Of a stretch of DNA of 8,151 bases, positions 1 through 5,182 are shown piece by piece. Each line of letters begins with the position of its first letter. The stretch's first letter is position 1. A program made the position numbers and the translations under genes. The notes beneath the pieces were generated by a model that was not told where the DNA came from, made no database searches, and worked only from the letters and a program-made list of their open reading frames with translations. The DNA is from Clostridiales bacterium. GTDB taxonomy: Bacteria; Bacillota; Clostridia; Oscillospirales; Ruminococcaceae. Location of the stretch: positions 1 through 8,151 of the forward strand of contig JAAYSW010000051.1 of NCBI GenBank assembly GCA_012523875.1. Direction: 5' to 3'.

Positions 1-207
1 ACCGAAACAGAGATAACAACTGAAACAGAAGAAGAAAATCCTTCTGAAATAATTATTGATATAGAGAAAACAACCAATTGGTCAATCAGCATCTTATTAA
101 ATAAACCTAATCAAGATGAAATAATATCTTCTATGGATTTTAATAATGATGAAGTTATTAATGTTTTCGATTTAATATATCTTAAAAAGCATAGATTAGG
201 AATTTGA
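1..207 (+). CDS. C-terminal end of a dockerin-like secreted/surface protein (partial)
   Basis: This reading frame enters from the left edge and ends at TGA 205-207, giving 68 C-terminal residues. It opens with a Thr/Glu-rich stretch (TETEITTETEEE), typical of an extracellular linker, and ends with DFNNDEVINVFDLIYLKKH (136-192). That matches one type I dockerin calcium-loop repeat, whose pattern is DxNxDGxINxxDLxxLKK; Asp136, Asn142, Asp148 and Asp169 would be the loop ligands, and the usual Gly is Glu here. Dockerins normally carry two such repeats, but only this one is visible; the preceding segment (NWSISILLNKPNQDE) does not show a second loop. By family knowledge dockerins bind cohesins in cellulosome-type complexes or other surface assemblies. 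The catalytic or binding part lies outside the window, so the function of the whole protein is unknown. An EF-hand-like calcium motif unrelated to cohesin binding is the alternative. Confidence 0.75.
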   Translation, partial: TETEITTETEEENPSEIIIDIEKTTNWSISILLNKPNQDEIISSMDFNNDEVINVFDLIYLKKHRLGI

Positions 208-243
208 TTTGCCCCCCATTAAATAAATTTATATATATTTAGA

Positions 244-280
244 CAAGCACTGAGTGGATTAACTCGGTGCTTGCTCTTTA
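244..280 (+). terminator. Hairpin terminator after the dockerin-like gene
   Basis: CAAGCACTGAGT (244-255) pairs with ACTCGGTGCTTG (262-273), giving a 12-bp stem with one G-U pair and a 6-nt loop (GGATTA). The following CTCTTTATGT is only a modest U-tract. AGACA (241-245) and TGTCT (281-285) form a further flanking match. It sits between the end of the first gene and the next promoter, as expected for a terminator. Confidence 0.7.
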
Positions 281-290
281 TGTCTAAACC

Positions 291-319
291 TTGACAAAGC
301 CTTCTTGTTGCTATATACT
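291..319 (+). promoter_or_regulatory. Sigma-A type promoter of the ABC-F gene
   Basis: TTGACA (291-296) and TATACT (314-319) are separated by exactly 17 bp. Transcription should start near 326, leaving a leader of about 30 nt. That is too short for the attenuator leaders commonly found upstream of inducible antibiotic-resistance ABC-F genes, which favours constitutive expression. Confidence 0.85.
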
Positions 320-356
320 CGAAGTATAGTTATAAAACAAAGTCTGGAGTCGAAAT

Positions 357-2291
357 ATGTTAGCATCTTTAATAAATATAAATAAATTCTATAACGGTAA
401 TCAGGTACTTAAAAATGTGAACCTGATAATTGAGGATAATGACCGAATAGGTCTTATTGGAGCAAATGGTTGTGGAAAAACCACATTACTTCGTATCCTT
501 ACAGGGAACGAATTGCCTGATAGATTCACTGATGAAGACGGGATTATTTCGTTTTCTAATAAGATTACAATAGGTTATCTTGAACAAACTGGTGCTTTGG
601 ATAATGACAATATAGTTATTGATGAAATGAAAAGCGTTTTCCACGAACTTCTAGACATCCATAATAGAATGCGTGAACTTGAACAGGAAATTTCTAAAAA
701 GGCAAGCGAGGATATCTCTATGCTTACAGAGGAATATTCACGTCTTACCACCGTTTTTGAGGCTAAGGACGGATATCTTATAGATGTAAAAATTAAAACC
801 GTATTAAGTGGTATGGGCTTTGATGAAAGCCAGTTTAATAGGGTTGTTTCTGGATTCAGTGGTGGTGAGAAAACAAGGCTTGCAATCTCAAAACTCTTGC
901 TTGAAGAACCTAATTTACTCATACTTGATGAGCCTACCAACCACCTTGATTTTAAAACTGTACTCTGGCTTGAGGATTATCTCAAGTCATACAAGGGTGC
1001 ATTGTTAATTGTATCCCATGATAGATATTTCCTTGATTCCCTTGTGCGGAGTGTGTGTGAGATTGAAAGAGGAATCCTCACACGCTATAGGGGAAATTAT
1101 ACCGCTTATACAAGACTTAAAGAAGAGGCTGTTATTCGCCAACAAAAAGAGTATGATAAGCAACAAAAAGAAATCGCAAAGCTTGAGGATTATGTTGCTC
1201 GGAATATTGCACGTGCTTCAACCTCTAAAAGTGCCCAAAGTAGAGTGAAAACGCTTGAGAAAATGGAAATTATCGATAAGCCTTTCGCACCTGTAAAAGC
1301 GTCTAAAATTAGACTTGATTATGATATAATGCCCCCATTTGATTTGCTCTGTGTGGAGAATATTGATATTTCAGTAGGTGAAAATGAAAATAAAAAAACC
1401 CTTGCTGATAATATTTCCTTCGAGGTGAAACGTGGTGAAAAGGTTGCTATTATTGGCGATAATGGTGTGGGAAAATCTACTCTCTTAAAGGTATTGCAAG
1501 GAAAACTTCCGCATAAGGGAAAAATCCACTGGGCATCGAATGTGAAGATATCATATTTTGAACAGGAAAACACCATACTAAATCCTAATAATTCTGTCTT
1601 TGATGAAATTCATGATAAATATCCAAGCCTTAGTGATTTTGAAATCCGTAGCCTCTTAGGTAAAGTTAGACTTATAGGTGAAAATGTTTTTAAGCAAATT
1701 GGTGTAATCAGTGGTGGTGAGCGTGCAAAAGTCCGATTCGCTGTTATGATGCTTGAAAGGGGCAATATATTGCTACTTGATGAACCAACAAACCATCTCG
1801 ACCTAATAACAAAAGAGGTGCTTGAACAAGCCTTGATGGATTATGATGGCACAATTATTTTTGTATCACATGATAGATATCTACTAAATAAGCTCGCAAC
1901 TAAGATAATAGAAATTAATCCTGATAATGTAGAAATCTTTGATGGCAATTTCGATTTTTATTTAAAGGCAAAGCGTGAAAGGGAAATAGAAAGGCAAAGG
2001 CTTGAAGAACAACAAAAACAAGAACTTGCAAAACAAGAGGCAGAAACAAAGGGAATTAAAGCATATCGAACAAGGGAACAACGTAGCCTAGAAGTTCAAC
2101 GTCGTAATAAAATTAAGGTTTTAGAAAAAGAACTGGATAATTTACAATTTGAACTTGATAATTTGCAAATTGAAATTACTAAGGATGAGGTTTATTCTGA
2201 TTTCAAACTCATGCATCAGAAATGTACGGAAATTGAGTATATTAAAAACCTTATGGATGAAAAATTTGATGAGCTTATTAAACTTGAATAA
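357..2291 (+). CDS. ABC-F family ATPase, YdiF-like
   Basis: A 644-residue cytoplasmic protein with two ABC ATPase domains in tandem and no membrane segment, the ABC-F layout. Domain 1 has Walker A GANGCGKT (35-42), signature SGGEK (168-172), Walker B LLILDEPTNHLD (187-198, catalytic Glu192) and switch His221. Domain 2 has Walker A GDNGVGKST (367-375), signature SGGER (452-456), Walker B with Glu476 and His505. The basic helical linker at about 240-320 is where ABC-F proteins contact the P-site tRNA. A charged coiled-coil tail covers about 535-644. Linker and tail resemble Bacillus YdiF, and the length is close to it. ABC-F proteins bind the ribosomal E site and relieve stalled translation; some protect against ribosome-targeting antibiotics. 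A housekeeping role is my inference from the YdiF-like features and short leader; resistance cannot be excluded. ATG 357 is preceded by GGAG (346-349) at 7 nt. Confidence 0.95.
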   Translation: MLASLININKFYNGNQVLKNVNLIIEDNDRIGLIGANGCGKTTLLRILTGNELPDRFTDEDGIISFSNKITIGYLEQTGALDNDNIVIDEMKSVFHELLDIHNRMRELEQEISKKASEDISMLTEEYSRLTTVFEAKDGYLIDVKIKTVLSGMGFDESQFNRVVSGFSGGEKTRLAISKLLLEEPNLLILDEPTNHLDFKTVLWLEDYLKSYKGALLIVSHDRYFLDSLVRSVCEIERGILTRYRGNYTAYTRLKEEAVIRQQKEYDKQQKEIAKLEDYVARNIARASTSKSAQSRVKTLEKMEIIDKPFAPVKASKIRLDYDIMPPFDLLCVENIDISVGENENKKTLADNISFEVKRGEKVAIIGDNGVGKSTLLKVLQGKLPHKGKIHWASNVKISYFEQENTILNPNNSVFDEIHDKYPSLSDFEIRSLLGKVRLIGENVFKQIGVISGGERAKVRFAVMMLERGNILLLDEPTNHLDLITKEVLEQALMDYDGTIIFVSHDRYLLNKLATKIIEINPDNVEIFDGNFDFYLKAKREREIERQRLEEQQKQELAKQEAETKGIKAYRTREQRSLEVQRRNKIKVLEKELDNLQFELDNLQIEITKDEVYSDFKLMHQKCTEIEYIKNLMDEKFDELIKLE

Positions 2292-2298
2292 ATGCATT

Positions 2299-2329
2299 AA
2301 AAAAGGATACCATGATGGCATCCTTTTTT
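2299..2329. terminator. Bidirectional terminator shared by converging genes
   Basis: AAAAAAGGAT (2299-2308) pairs with ATCCTTTTTT (2320-2329), continued by CCA/TGG around a small loop with one mismatch. The A-run and T-run on either side make it work on both strands: for the ABC-F gene ending at 2291 and for the minus-strand lipoprotein gene whose stop codon lies at 2330-2332. Confidence 0.9.
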
Positions 2330-2917
2330 CTATTTATACATAAAAAGTGAAATTTTATCGATTTTCTCCTCTTCAGCCCTGCTATGCGTAAAGGATAATG
2401 TTCCTTTTAGTTTATTTTCATCATAACCTTTAAACCTTATAAATCCCTCTTTCTTCTCACTAGGCTCACCCCAATCACTTAACACAGTTATATCATCGCC
2501 TACACTAACTCCTCCAAAGGTAATCTCTCCCCCAAGTGCAAGTTCAGAGGAAATATAATCTATATTTGTTGAATTCAATAGCTCCTCGTTTGTCTTATGT
2601 TCTTCAGTAAGCCCATATATTTGAACCTCTAAAATCATCACATCATCATGCATAATATAGGTTACAAGGTAATAATCTCCTTTTTCTGTTTCTGAGAAAT
2701 ATCTATTCTTGTCATATTTAAATCCTTCCCCTAAATCATTAAGACAAAATGGTGTAGCTACCGCAACCCCATCTATCAACAGATTGCTACTAGCAGTATC
2801 AAGAATTTCTTTATTATTTATCCTCCCACCCGATGATGAATCAGTTTTTCCTGAACAACCAACAGCTAAAACACATACTAAGATGGTGGTTATAATTGTC
2901 ATAATATTTTTCTTCAT
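2330..2917 (-). CDS. Small putative lipoprotein of unknown function
   Basis: A 195-residue protein that I cannot assign to a named family. The N-terminus is a lipoprotein signal: two Lys, a hydrophobic stretch (5-19) and LAVGC with the lipidated Cys at 21; the -3 residue is Ala rather than the commoner Leu/Val. A Ser/Gly-rich linker follows (SGKTDSSSGG). The mature part has two segments of a kind often seen in Firmicutes envelope proteins. One is IDGVAVATPFCLNDLGEGF (about 48-66), resembling the 'DGv..lP..l.dL...G' pattern. The other is VSVGDDITVLSDWGEPSE (about 137-154), resembling 'iGd....l...GePs', ahead of a beta-rich end. It is likely anchored outside the cytoplasmic membrane. ATG 2917 has GGGG at 2925-2928, 7 nt upstream. 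It runs opposite to the ABC-F gene and appears to be a single-gene unit. Confidence 0.85.
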   Translation of the reverse strand: MKKNIMTIITTILVCVLAVGCSGKTDSSSGGRINNKEILDTASSNLLIDGVAVATPFCLNDLGEGFKYDKNRYFSETEKGDYYLVTYIMHDDVMILEVQIYGLTEEHKTNEELLNSTNIDYISSELALGGEITFGGVSVGDDITVLSDWGEPSEKKEGFIRFKGYDENKLKGTLSFTHSRAEEEKIDKISLFMYK

Positions 2918-2988
2918 AAGCTTACCCCATTCATATTATAAATAAAAGATACTTCCTACACTTGCTAATTCATGTTCACTATTCACTT

Positions 2989-3018
2989 ATATTAACATAT
3001 ACAATCCATGTCTGTCAA
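2989..3018 (-). promoter_or_regulatory. Probable promoter of the lipoprotein gene
   Basis: On the minus strand TTGACA (3013-3018) is followed after 18 bp by TAATAT (2989-2994), with TG one base upstream giving an extended -10 (TGTTAATAT). Transcription would start near 2982, leaving a leader of about 65 nt that includes the ribosome-binding site. Confidence 0.65.
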
Positions 3019-3120
3019 CTCAAAGTTGTGTTTTCTCACAGAAATGAACTTCAAAATCAAACCATATAAAGCTGATAATACTCATATAAACAGCCGAATA
3101 TAATTTTAGATATATGCAGA

Positions 3121-3164
3121 AAAGATAATCGCCCACTCCCCAAAAAGCTAGCGATTATTTTTTA
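3121..3164. terminator. Long-stem hairpin terminator, usable on both strands
   Basis: AAAAGATAATCGC (3121-3133) pairs with GCGATTATTTTTT (3152-3164) around an 18-nt loop. On the plus strand the T-run is part of the 3' arm; on the minus strand the stem is followed by CTTTTCT. No plus-strand gene precedes it, so its plus-strand role is unexplained. Confidence 0.65.
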
Positions 3165-3188
3165 ATCAAGTACTACTTGGGGCTGACT

Positions 3189-3213
3189 GCTTATCACAGA
3201 AGCACCTTTTTTA
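3189..3213 (+). terminator. Short hairpin followed by a T-run
   Basis: TGCTT (3189-3193) and AAGCA (3201-3205) flank a 7-nt loop and are followed by CC and six T (3208-3213). In plus orientation this looks like a weak intrinsic terminator; in minus orientation it would be the 5' hairpin of the candidate small RNA. Confidence 0.4.
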
Positions 3214-3219
3214 TTTATA

Positions 3220-3247
3220 TTATAACATATATTTGTAACCTTTCAAG
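3220..3247 (-). promoter_or_regulatory. Strong minus-strand promoter inside the gene-free stretch
   Basis: On the minus strand TTGAAA (3242-3247) lies 16 bp upstream of TATAAT (3220-3225), preceded by TGT to give an extended -10 (TGTTATAAT). It points away from the ABC ATPase gene and into the hairpin cluster; no ORF starts directly downstream, which suggests it drives a non-coding RNA. Confidence 0.7.
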
Positions 3248-3287
3248 GATTATTGATTTGCTTTTTCTCTCTGTAACATAAAAAAAA

Positions 3288-3968
3288 TTAATTGAAAACT
3301 TTTGTTACCTTTCCGTCTGAAATTTGAATAATTCTTTCCGCCATTTTTGCAACTTTCATATCATGAGTTATAAGCACAATAGTTTTTCCTTGCCTATGCA
3401 ATTCGCATATCATTTCCATCACATCTTCCCCCGACTTCCTATCAAGGTTTCCAGTAGGTTCATCAGCAAGGATTATTGGTGGCTGTGCAGCTAATGCCCT
3501 CGCTATAGCTACTCGTTGTTGTTGACCACCTGACATTTCTGATGGTTTATGATTCATTCTACCCTCTAGAGATACCCTTTTTAACGCGGTTATAACTAGT
3601 TTTTTTCTTTCTGCCTTATCCATTCCTCTATAAATAAGAGGTAATTCGACATTTTCAAAGGCTGTTAAACCTGAAACTAAGTTAAAACATTGGAATATAA
3701 ACCCTATCTTTTTGTTGCGAATTAACGATAGTTCCTTGTCATTATAATCTACAATATCCGTTTCATCAAGAATATACTTACCAGAAGTGGGAGAATCCAA
3801 ACAACCTATTATATTCATAAGGGTTGATTTTCCAGAGCCAGATGCTCCTACGATTGCCGTAAACTCCCCTCTCTTAATACTAATGTTAACACCATTTAAT
3901 GCATCAACCTTGTAATCTTCATCACCATAGGTTTTATATAAATCTTCTAATACAATTAAATCCTTCAC
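3288..3968 (-). CDS. ABC transporter ATP-binding protein, MacB/LolD type
   Basis: A 226-residue ATPase of the MacB/LolD/FtsE-like class, which powers FtsX-fold permeases in lipoprotein release, peptide or antibiotic export. From the start chosen here: Walker A GASGSGKST (41-49), Q-loop Gln93 in IFQCFNL, signature MSGGQQQR (145-152), Walker B IILADEPTGNLD (165-176, catalytic Glu170), switch His202. The QQQR after the signature and the EPTGNLD box are typical of this class. The start is taken as GTG 3968 because GGAG (3976-3979) lies 7 nt upstream and the protein then begins MKDLIVLEDLYKTYG, as relatives do. The upstream in-frame ATG at 4013 has no ribosome site and falls at the predicted transcription start. 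No FtsX-type permease gene is adjacent: the next gene downstream is a lipoprotein over 370 bp away and upstream is divergent rubrerythrin. The ATPase therefore stands alone here and its substrate is unknown. Confidence 0.93.
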   Translation of the reverse strand: MKDLIVLEDLYKTYGDEDYKVDALNGVNISIKRGEFTAIVGASGSGKSTLMNIIGCLDSPTSGKYILDETDIVDYNDKELSLIRNKKIGFIFQCFNLVSGLTAFENVELPLIYRGMDKAERKKLVITALKRVSLEGRMNHKPSEMSGGQQQRVAIARALAAQPPIILADEPTGNLDRKSGEDVMEMICELHRQGKTIVLITHDMKVAKMAERIIQISDGKVTKVFN

Positions 3969-3975
3969 ATCTATT

Positions 3976-3979
3976 CTCC
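3976..3979 (-). promoter_or_regulatory. Ribosome-binding site that decides the GTG start of the ABC ATPase
   Basis: GGAG on the minus strand, 7 nt before GTG 3966-3968. No comparable site precedes the upstream ATG at 4011-4013, so the longer form with the extra 15 residues is unlikely. Confidence 0.8.
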
Positions 3980-4017
3980 AATACAAATATAAATTTACAA
4001 TTATTATGTGCATTTAT

Positions 4018-4046
4018 ATTATATTTATTTATATTAGCCTTTTTAA
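4018..4046 (-). promoter_or_regulatory. Probable promoter of the ABC ATPase gene
   Basis: On the minus strand TTAAAA (4041-4046, four of six consensus bases) and TATAAT (4018-4023) are 17 bp apart. Transcription would begin near 4011, giving a leader of about 43 nt to the GTG start. The region is very AT-rich, so chance matches are possible. Confidence 0.5.
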
Positions 4047-4081
4047 ATTAATATATTTGCCCACGTCCAATTATGTAACCC

Positions 4082-4111
4082 TTGACAAGTGATATGGAAA
4101 TTGGGTATAAT
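4082..4111 (+). promoter_or_regulatory. Promoter of the rubrerythrin gene
   Basis: TTGACA (4082-4087) and TATAAT (4106-4111) are both perfect, with an 18-bp spacer. Transcription should start near 4118, leaving a leader of about 80 nt. Confidence 0.85.
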
Positions 4112-4116
4112 ATAAT

Positions 4117-4169
4117 AAGTATATTTTCACCATAGATGATAATAAAAATTTATGCGGAACTATATACTT
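4117..4169 (+). repeat. Inverted repeat spanning the rubrerythrin leader
   Basis: AAGTATAT (4117-4124), right at the predicted transcription start, is matched by ATATACTT (4162-4169), 37 nt later. The arms could form a long-range stem in the leader RNA or serve as a split operator. AT-rich 8-bp arms can arise by chance. Confidence 0.35.
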
Positions 4170-4198
4170 AAAGAAAAACAAATAAGGAGGACTATAAA

Positions 4199-4741
4199 AT
4201 GGAATTAAAGGGTTCAAAAACAGAAGCTAATTTAATGGCCGCATTTGCGGGTGAATCACAAGCAAGGAATAAATATACCTTTTATGCATCAAAGGCTAAG
4301 AAAGAGGGATATGAGCAAATTGCTAAACTTTTCATAGAAACTGCTGATAATGAAAAGGAGCATGCTAAGATTTGGTTTAAGCTCTTGCAAGATGGTGGCG
4401 CAATAGCTTCCACTCCTGAAAACCTTCTAGATGCTGCTCAGGGTGAGAATTATGAGTGGACTGAAATGTATGCTGAATTTGCAAAGGTAGCTAAAGAAGA
4501 AGGATTTACTAAGATTGCATTCCTTTTTGAGTCAGTTGCTAAAATAGAAAAGGAACATGAAGAGCGTTACCGTAAGCTTCTATCAAATGTTGAGGAAGAC
4601 AAAGTATTCTCAAGAGATGAAGAAACTGTTTGGCAATGTGCTAATTGTGGACATATTCATGTTGGAAAGGATGCTCCTGATATGTGTCCAGTATGTGATC
4701 ACCCAAAGGCTTACTTCCAAATCCTAGCTAAGAACTATTAA
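4199..4741 (+). CDS. rbr: Rubrerythrin (peroxide-reducing diiron/rubredoxin protein)
   Basis: A 180-residue cytoplasmic non-haem iron protein that reduces hydrogen peroxide to water in anaerobes, taking electrons from a rubredoxin or NAD(P)H-rubredoxin reductase. The N-terminal ferritin-like four-helix domain (about 1-135) carries the expected diiron ligands: Glu19, Glu52 and His55 in EKEH, Glu86 and Glu89 in YEWTEMY, Glu117 and His120 in a second EKEH. The C-terminal rubredoxin domain (about 143-180) has CANC (147-150) and CPVC (163-166), which hold a single iron. Length and domain order are those of classical rubrerythrin. ATG 4199 follows AAGGAGG (4184-4190) at 8 nt, a near-perfect ribosome site, so strong expression is likely. 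It is a single-gene unit, divergent from the ABC ATPase gene and followed by a terminator. I see no convincing PerR operator. Confidence 0.97.
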   Translation: MELKGSKTEANLMAAFAGESQARNKYTFYASKAKKEGYEQIAKLFIETADNEKEHAKIWFKLLQDGGAIASTPENLLDAAQGENYEWTEMYAEFAKVAKEEGFTKIAFLFESVAKIEKEHEERYRKLLSNVEEDKVFSRDEETVWQCANCGHIHVGKDAPDMCPVCDHPKAYFQILAKNY

Positions 4742-4828
4742 TCAAGGCTTAATATTAATGGGTGGCATTAATTATTTCGCTTATTAAATATGTTTTAAGG
4801 TTTAACAAATGTTGTAACCTATGAATAT

Positions 4829-4865
4829 ACCCCTCTGTATTTCTATGCAGAGGGGTTATTTCTTT
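4829..4865 (+). terminator. Terminator after rubrerythrin
   Basis: ACCCCTCTG (4829-4837) pairs perfectly with CAGAGGGGT (4848-4856) around a 10-nt loop, followed by TATTTCTTTT. It lies 88 nt after the rubrerythrin stop, so the transcript has an appreciable 3' untranslated part; that part contains a weak hairpin (AGGTT and AACCT, about 4798-4820). Confidence 0.88.
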
Positions 4866-4937
4866 TAAAACACCTTCTGTTATTAAAAGGAATGCCCACT
4901 ATTGTTACAAATAAAGATGATAATTTTATAAATTTAC

Positions 4938-4966
4938 TTGACATATGTTCTGATTTGGAGTACAAT
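4938..4966 (+). promoter_or_regulatory. Promoter of the metK riboswitch leader
   Basis: TTGACA (4938-4943) and TACAAT (4961-4966) have a 17-bp spacer. Transcription should start near 4973, a few bases before the riboswitch aptamer, giving a leader of about 210 nt to metK. Confidence 0.88.
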
Positions 4967-4985
4967 ATAAATGAAAATTTAATAG

Positions 4986-5086
4986 CCTTATCAAGAGTGG
5001 TGGAGGAAACAGGTCCTATGAAGCCCAGCAACCTATTGCGGTGCAAGGAAGGTGCTAAGTCCTGCGGTTAAATCCGATAGATGAGG
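4986..5086 (+). promoter_or_regulatory. SAM-I (S-box) riboswitch aptamer upstream of metK
   Basis: The S-box core is plain: the P1 5' strand CCTTATC (4986-4992), then AAGAG and GGTGGAGG, the ATGAAGCCCAGCAACC block, GGTGCTAAGTCC, and the P1 3' strand GATGAGG (5080-5086), which pairs with CCTTATC using one U-G. By family knowledge this RNA binds S-adenosylmethionine and then favours termination. In front of metK, the SAM synthetase gene, it gives direct feedback by the end product. Confidence 0.96.
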
Positions 5087-5104
5087 AATTTTTATAGAAT
5101 TCAC

Positions 5105-5142
5105 AAGCGTTCGGGTGTCCGAACGCTTTAGCTTTATATTGG
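5105..5142 (+). terminator. Riboswitch expression-platform terminator
   Basis: AAGCGTTCGG (5105-5114) pairs perfectly with CCGAACGCTT (5119-5128) around GTGT. The downstream run TTAGCTTTATATT is interrupted, weaker than most S-box terminators. ATCCGA (5072-5077), just before the P1 3' strand, can pair with TCGGGT (5111-5116) and so compete with the terminator stem; this is a candidate antiterminator contact. The metK ribosome site (5171-5175) lies beyond the hairpin, so control by transcription termination is the simplest reading. Confidence 0.75.
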
Positions 5143-5182
5143 ATGATAAATTTTCAAAATTGTCTAAAATGGAGGAATATAT

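Larger units (their letters stand above)
3117..3213 (-). ncRNA. Candidate small RNA, possibly a decayed type I antitoxin
   Basis: A strong minus-strand promoter (3220-3247) would start an RNA near 3213, and the RNA would end after a hairpin followed by CTTTTCT near 3117, about 97 nt in all. Read on that strand it contains TGCTT/AAGCA with a 7-nt loop (3189-3205), CAAGT/ACTTG with a 3-nt loop (3168-3180), and a long terminal stem (3121-3133 with 3152-3164, 13 bp, one G-T). GGGG next to the middle hairpin (TTGGGG at 3178-3183 on the plus strand) can pair with CCCCAA (3139-3144) in the terminal loop, a possible pseudoknot. There is no start codon with a ribosome site inside. The arrangement resembles, from memory, antitoxin/3'-UTR regions of holin-like type I toxin loci in Firmicutes, but no toxin gene is visible. 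The small RNA itself is an inference; its family is uncertain. Confidence 0.45.
2918..3287. other. 370-bp stretch without a protein gene
   Basis: The left part (2918-3018) is the leader and promoter of the lipoprotein gene. Between 3019 and about 3116 I see nothing beyond AT-rich sequence; the only ATG-started frame (from 3008, about 31 codons, mostly polar) has no ribosome-binding site. From 3117 to 3247 lie a minus-strand promoter and a dense set of hairpins, listed separately. From 3248 to 3287 there is no recognisable terminator for the ABC ATPase gene that ends at 3288, so its transcript may run on to the hairpins. Confidence 0.6.

Noticed and set aside
575..940. A 121-codon minus-strand open frame inside the ABC-F gene
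   Set aside because: It is antisense to conserved ABC motifs, and its Ser-rich composition is that of a reverse-frame shadow.
2149..2343. A 64-codon plus-strand open frame overlapping the end of the ABC-F gene
   Set aside because: It is an alternative frame of the coiled-coil tail, runs through the terminator hairpin and has no ribosome site.
2935..2940. TATAAT on the minus strand just upstream of the lipoprotein gene as its -10 box
   Set aside because: Transcription would start on top of the ribosome-binding site and there is no matching -35; the pair at 2989-3018 is a better promoter.
3008..3103. Possible type I toxin ORF on the plus strand ahead of the hairpin cluster
   Set aside because: The only ATG frame gives about 31 mostly polar residues with no membrane segment and no ribosome site, unlike holin-like toxins.
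4104..4118. PerR-like operator in the rubrerythrin promoter
   Set aside because: The TATAAT/TAATAA stretch is AT-rich but not the inverted 7-1-7 arrangement expected of a PerR box.
4843..5046. A 67-codon minus-strand open frame
   Set aside because: It lies over the terminator, metK promoter and SAM-I aptamer, all well supported on the plus strand; its protein has no recognisable domain.
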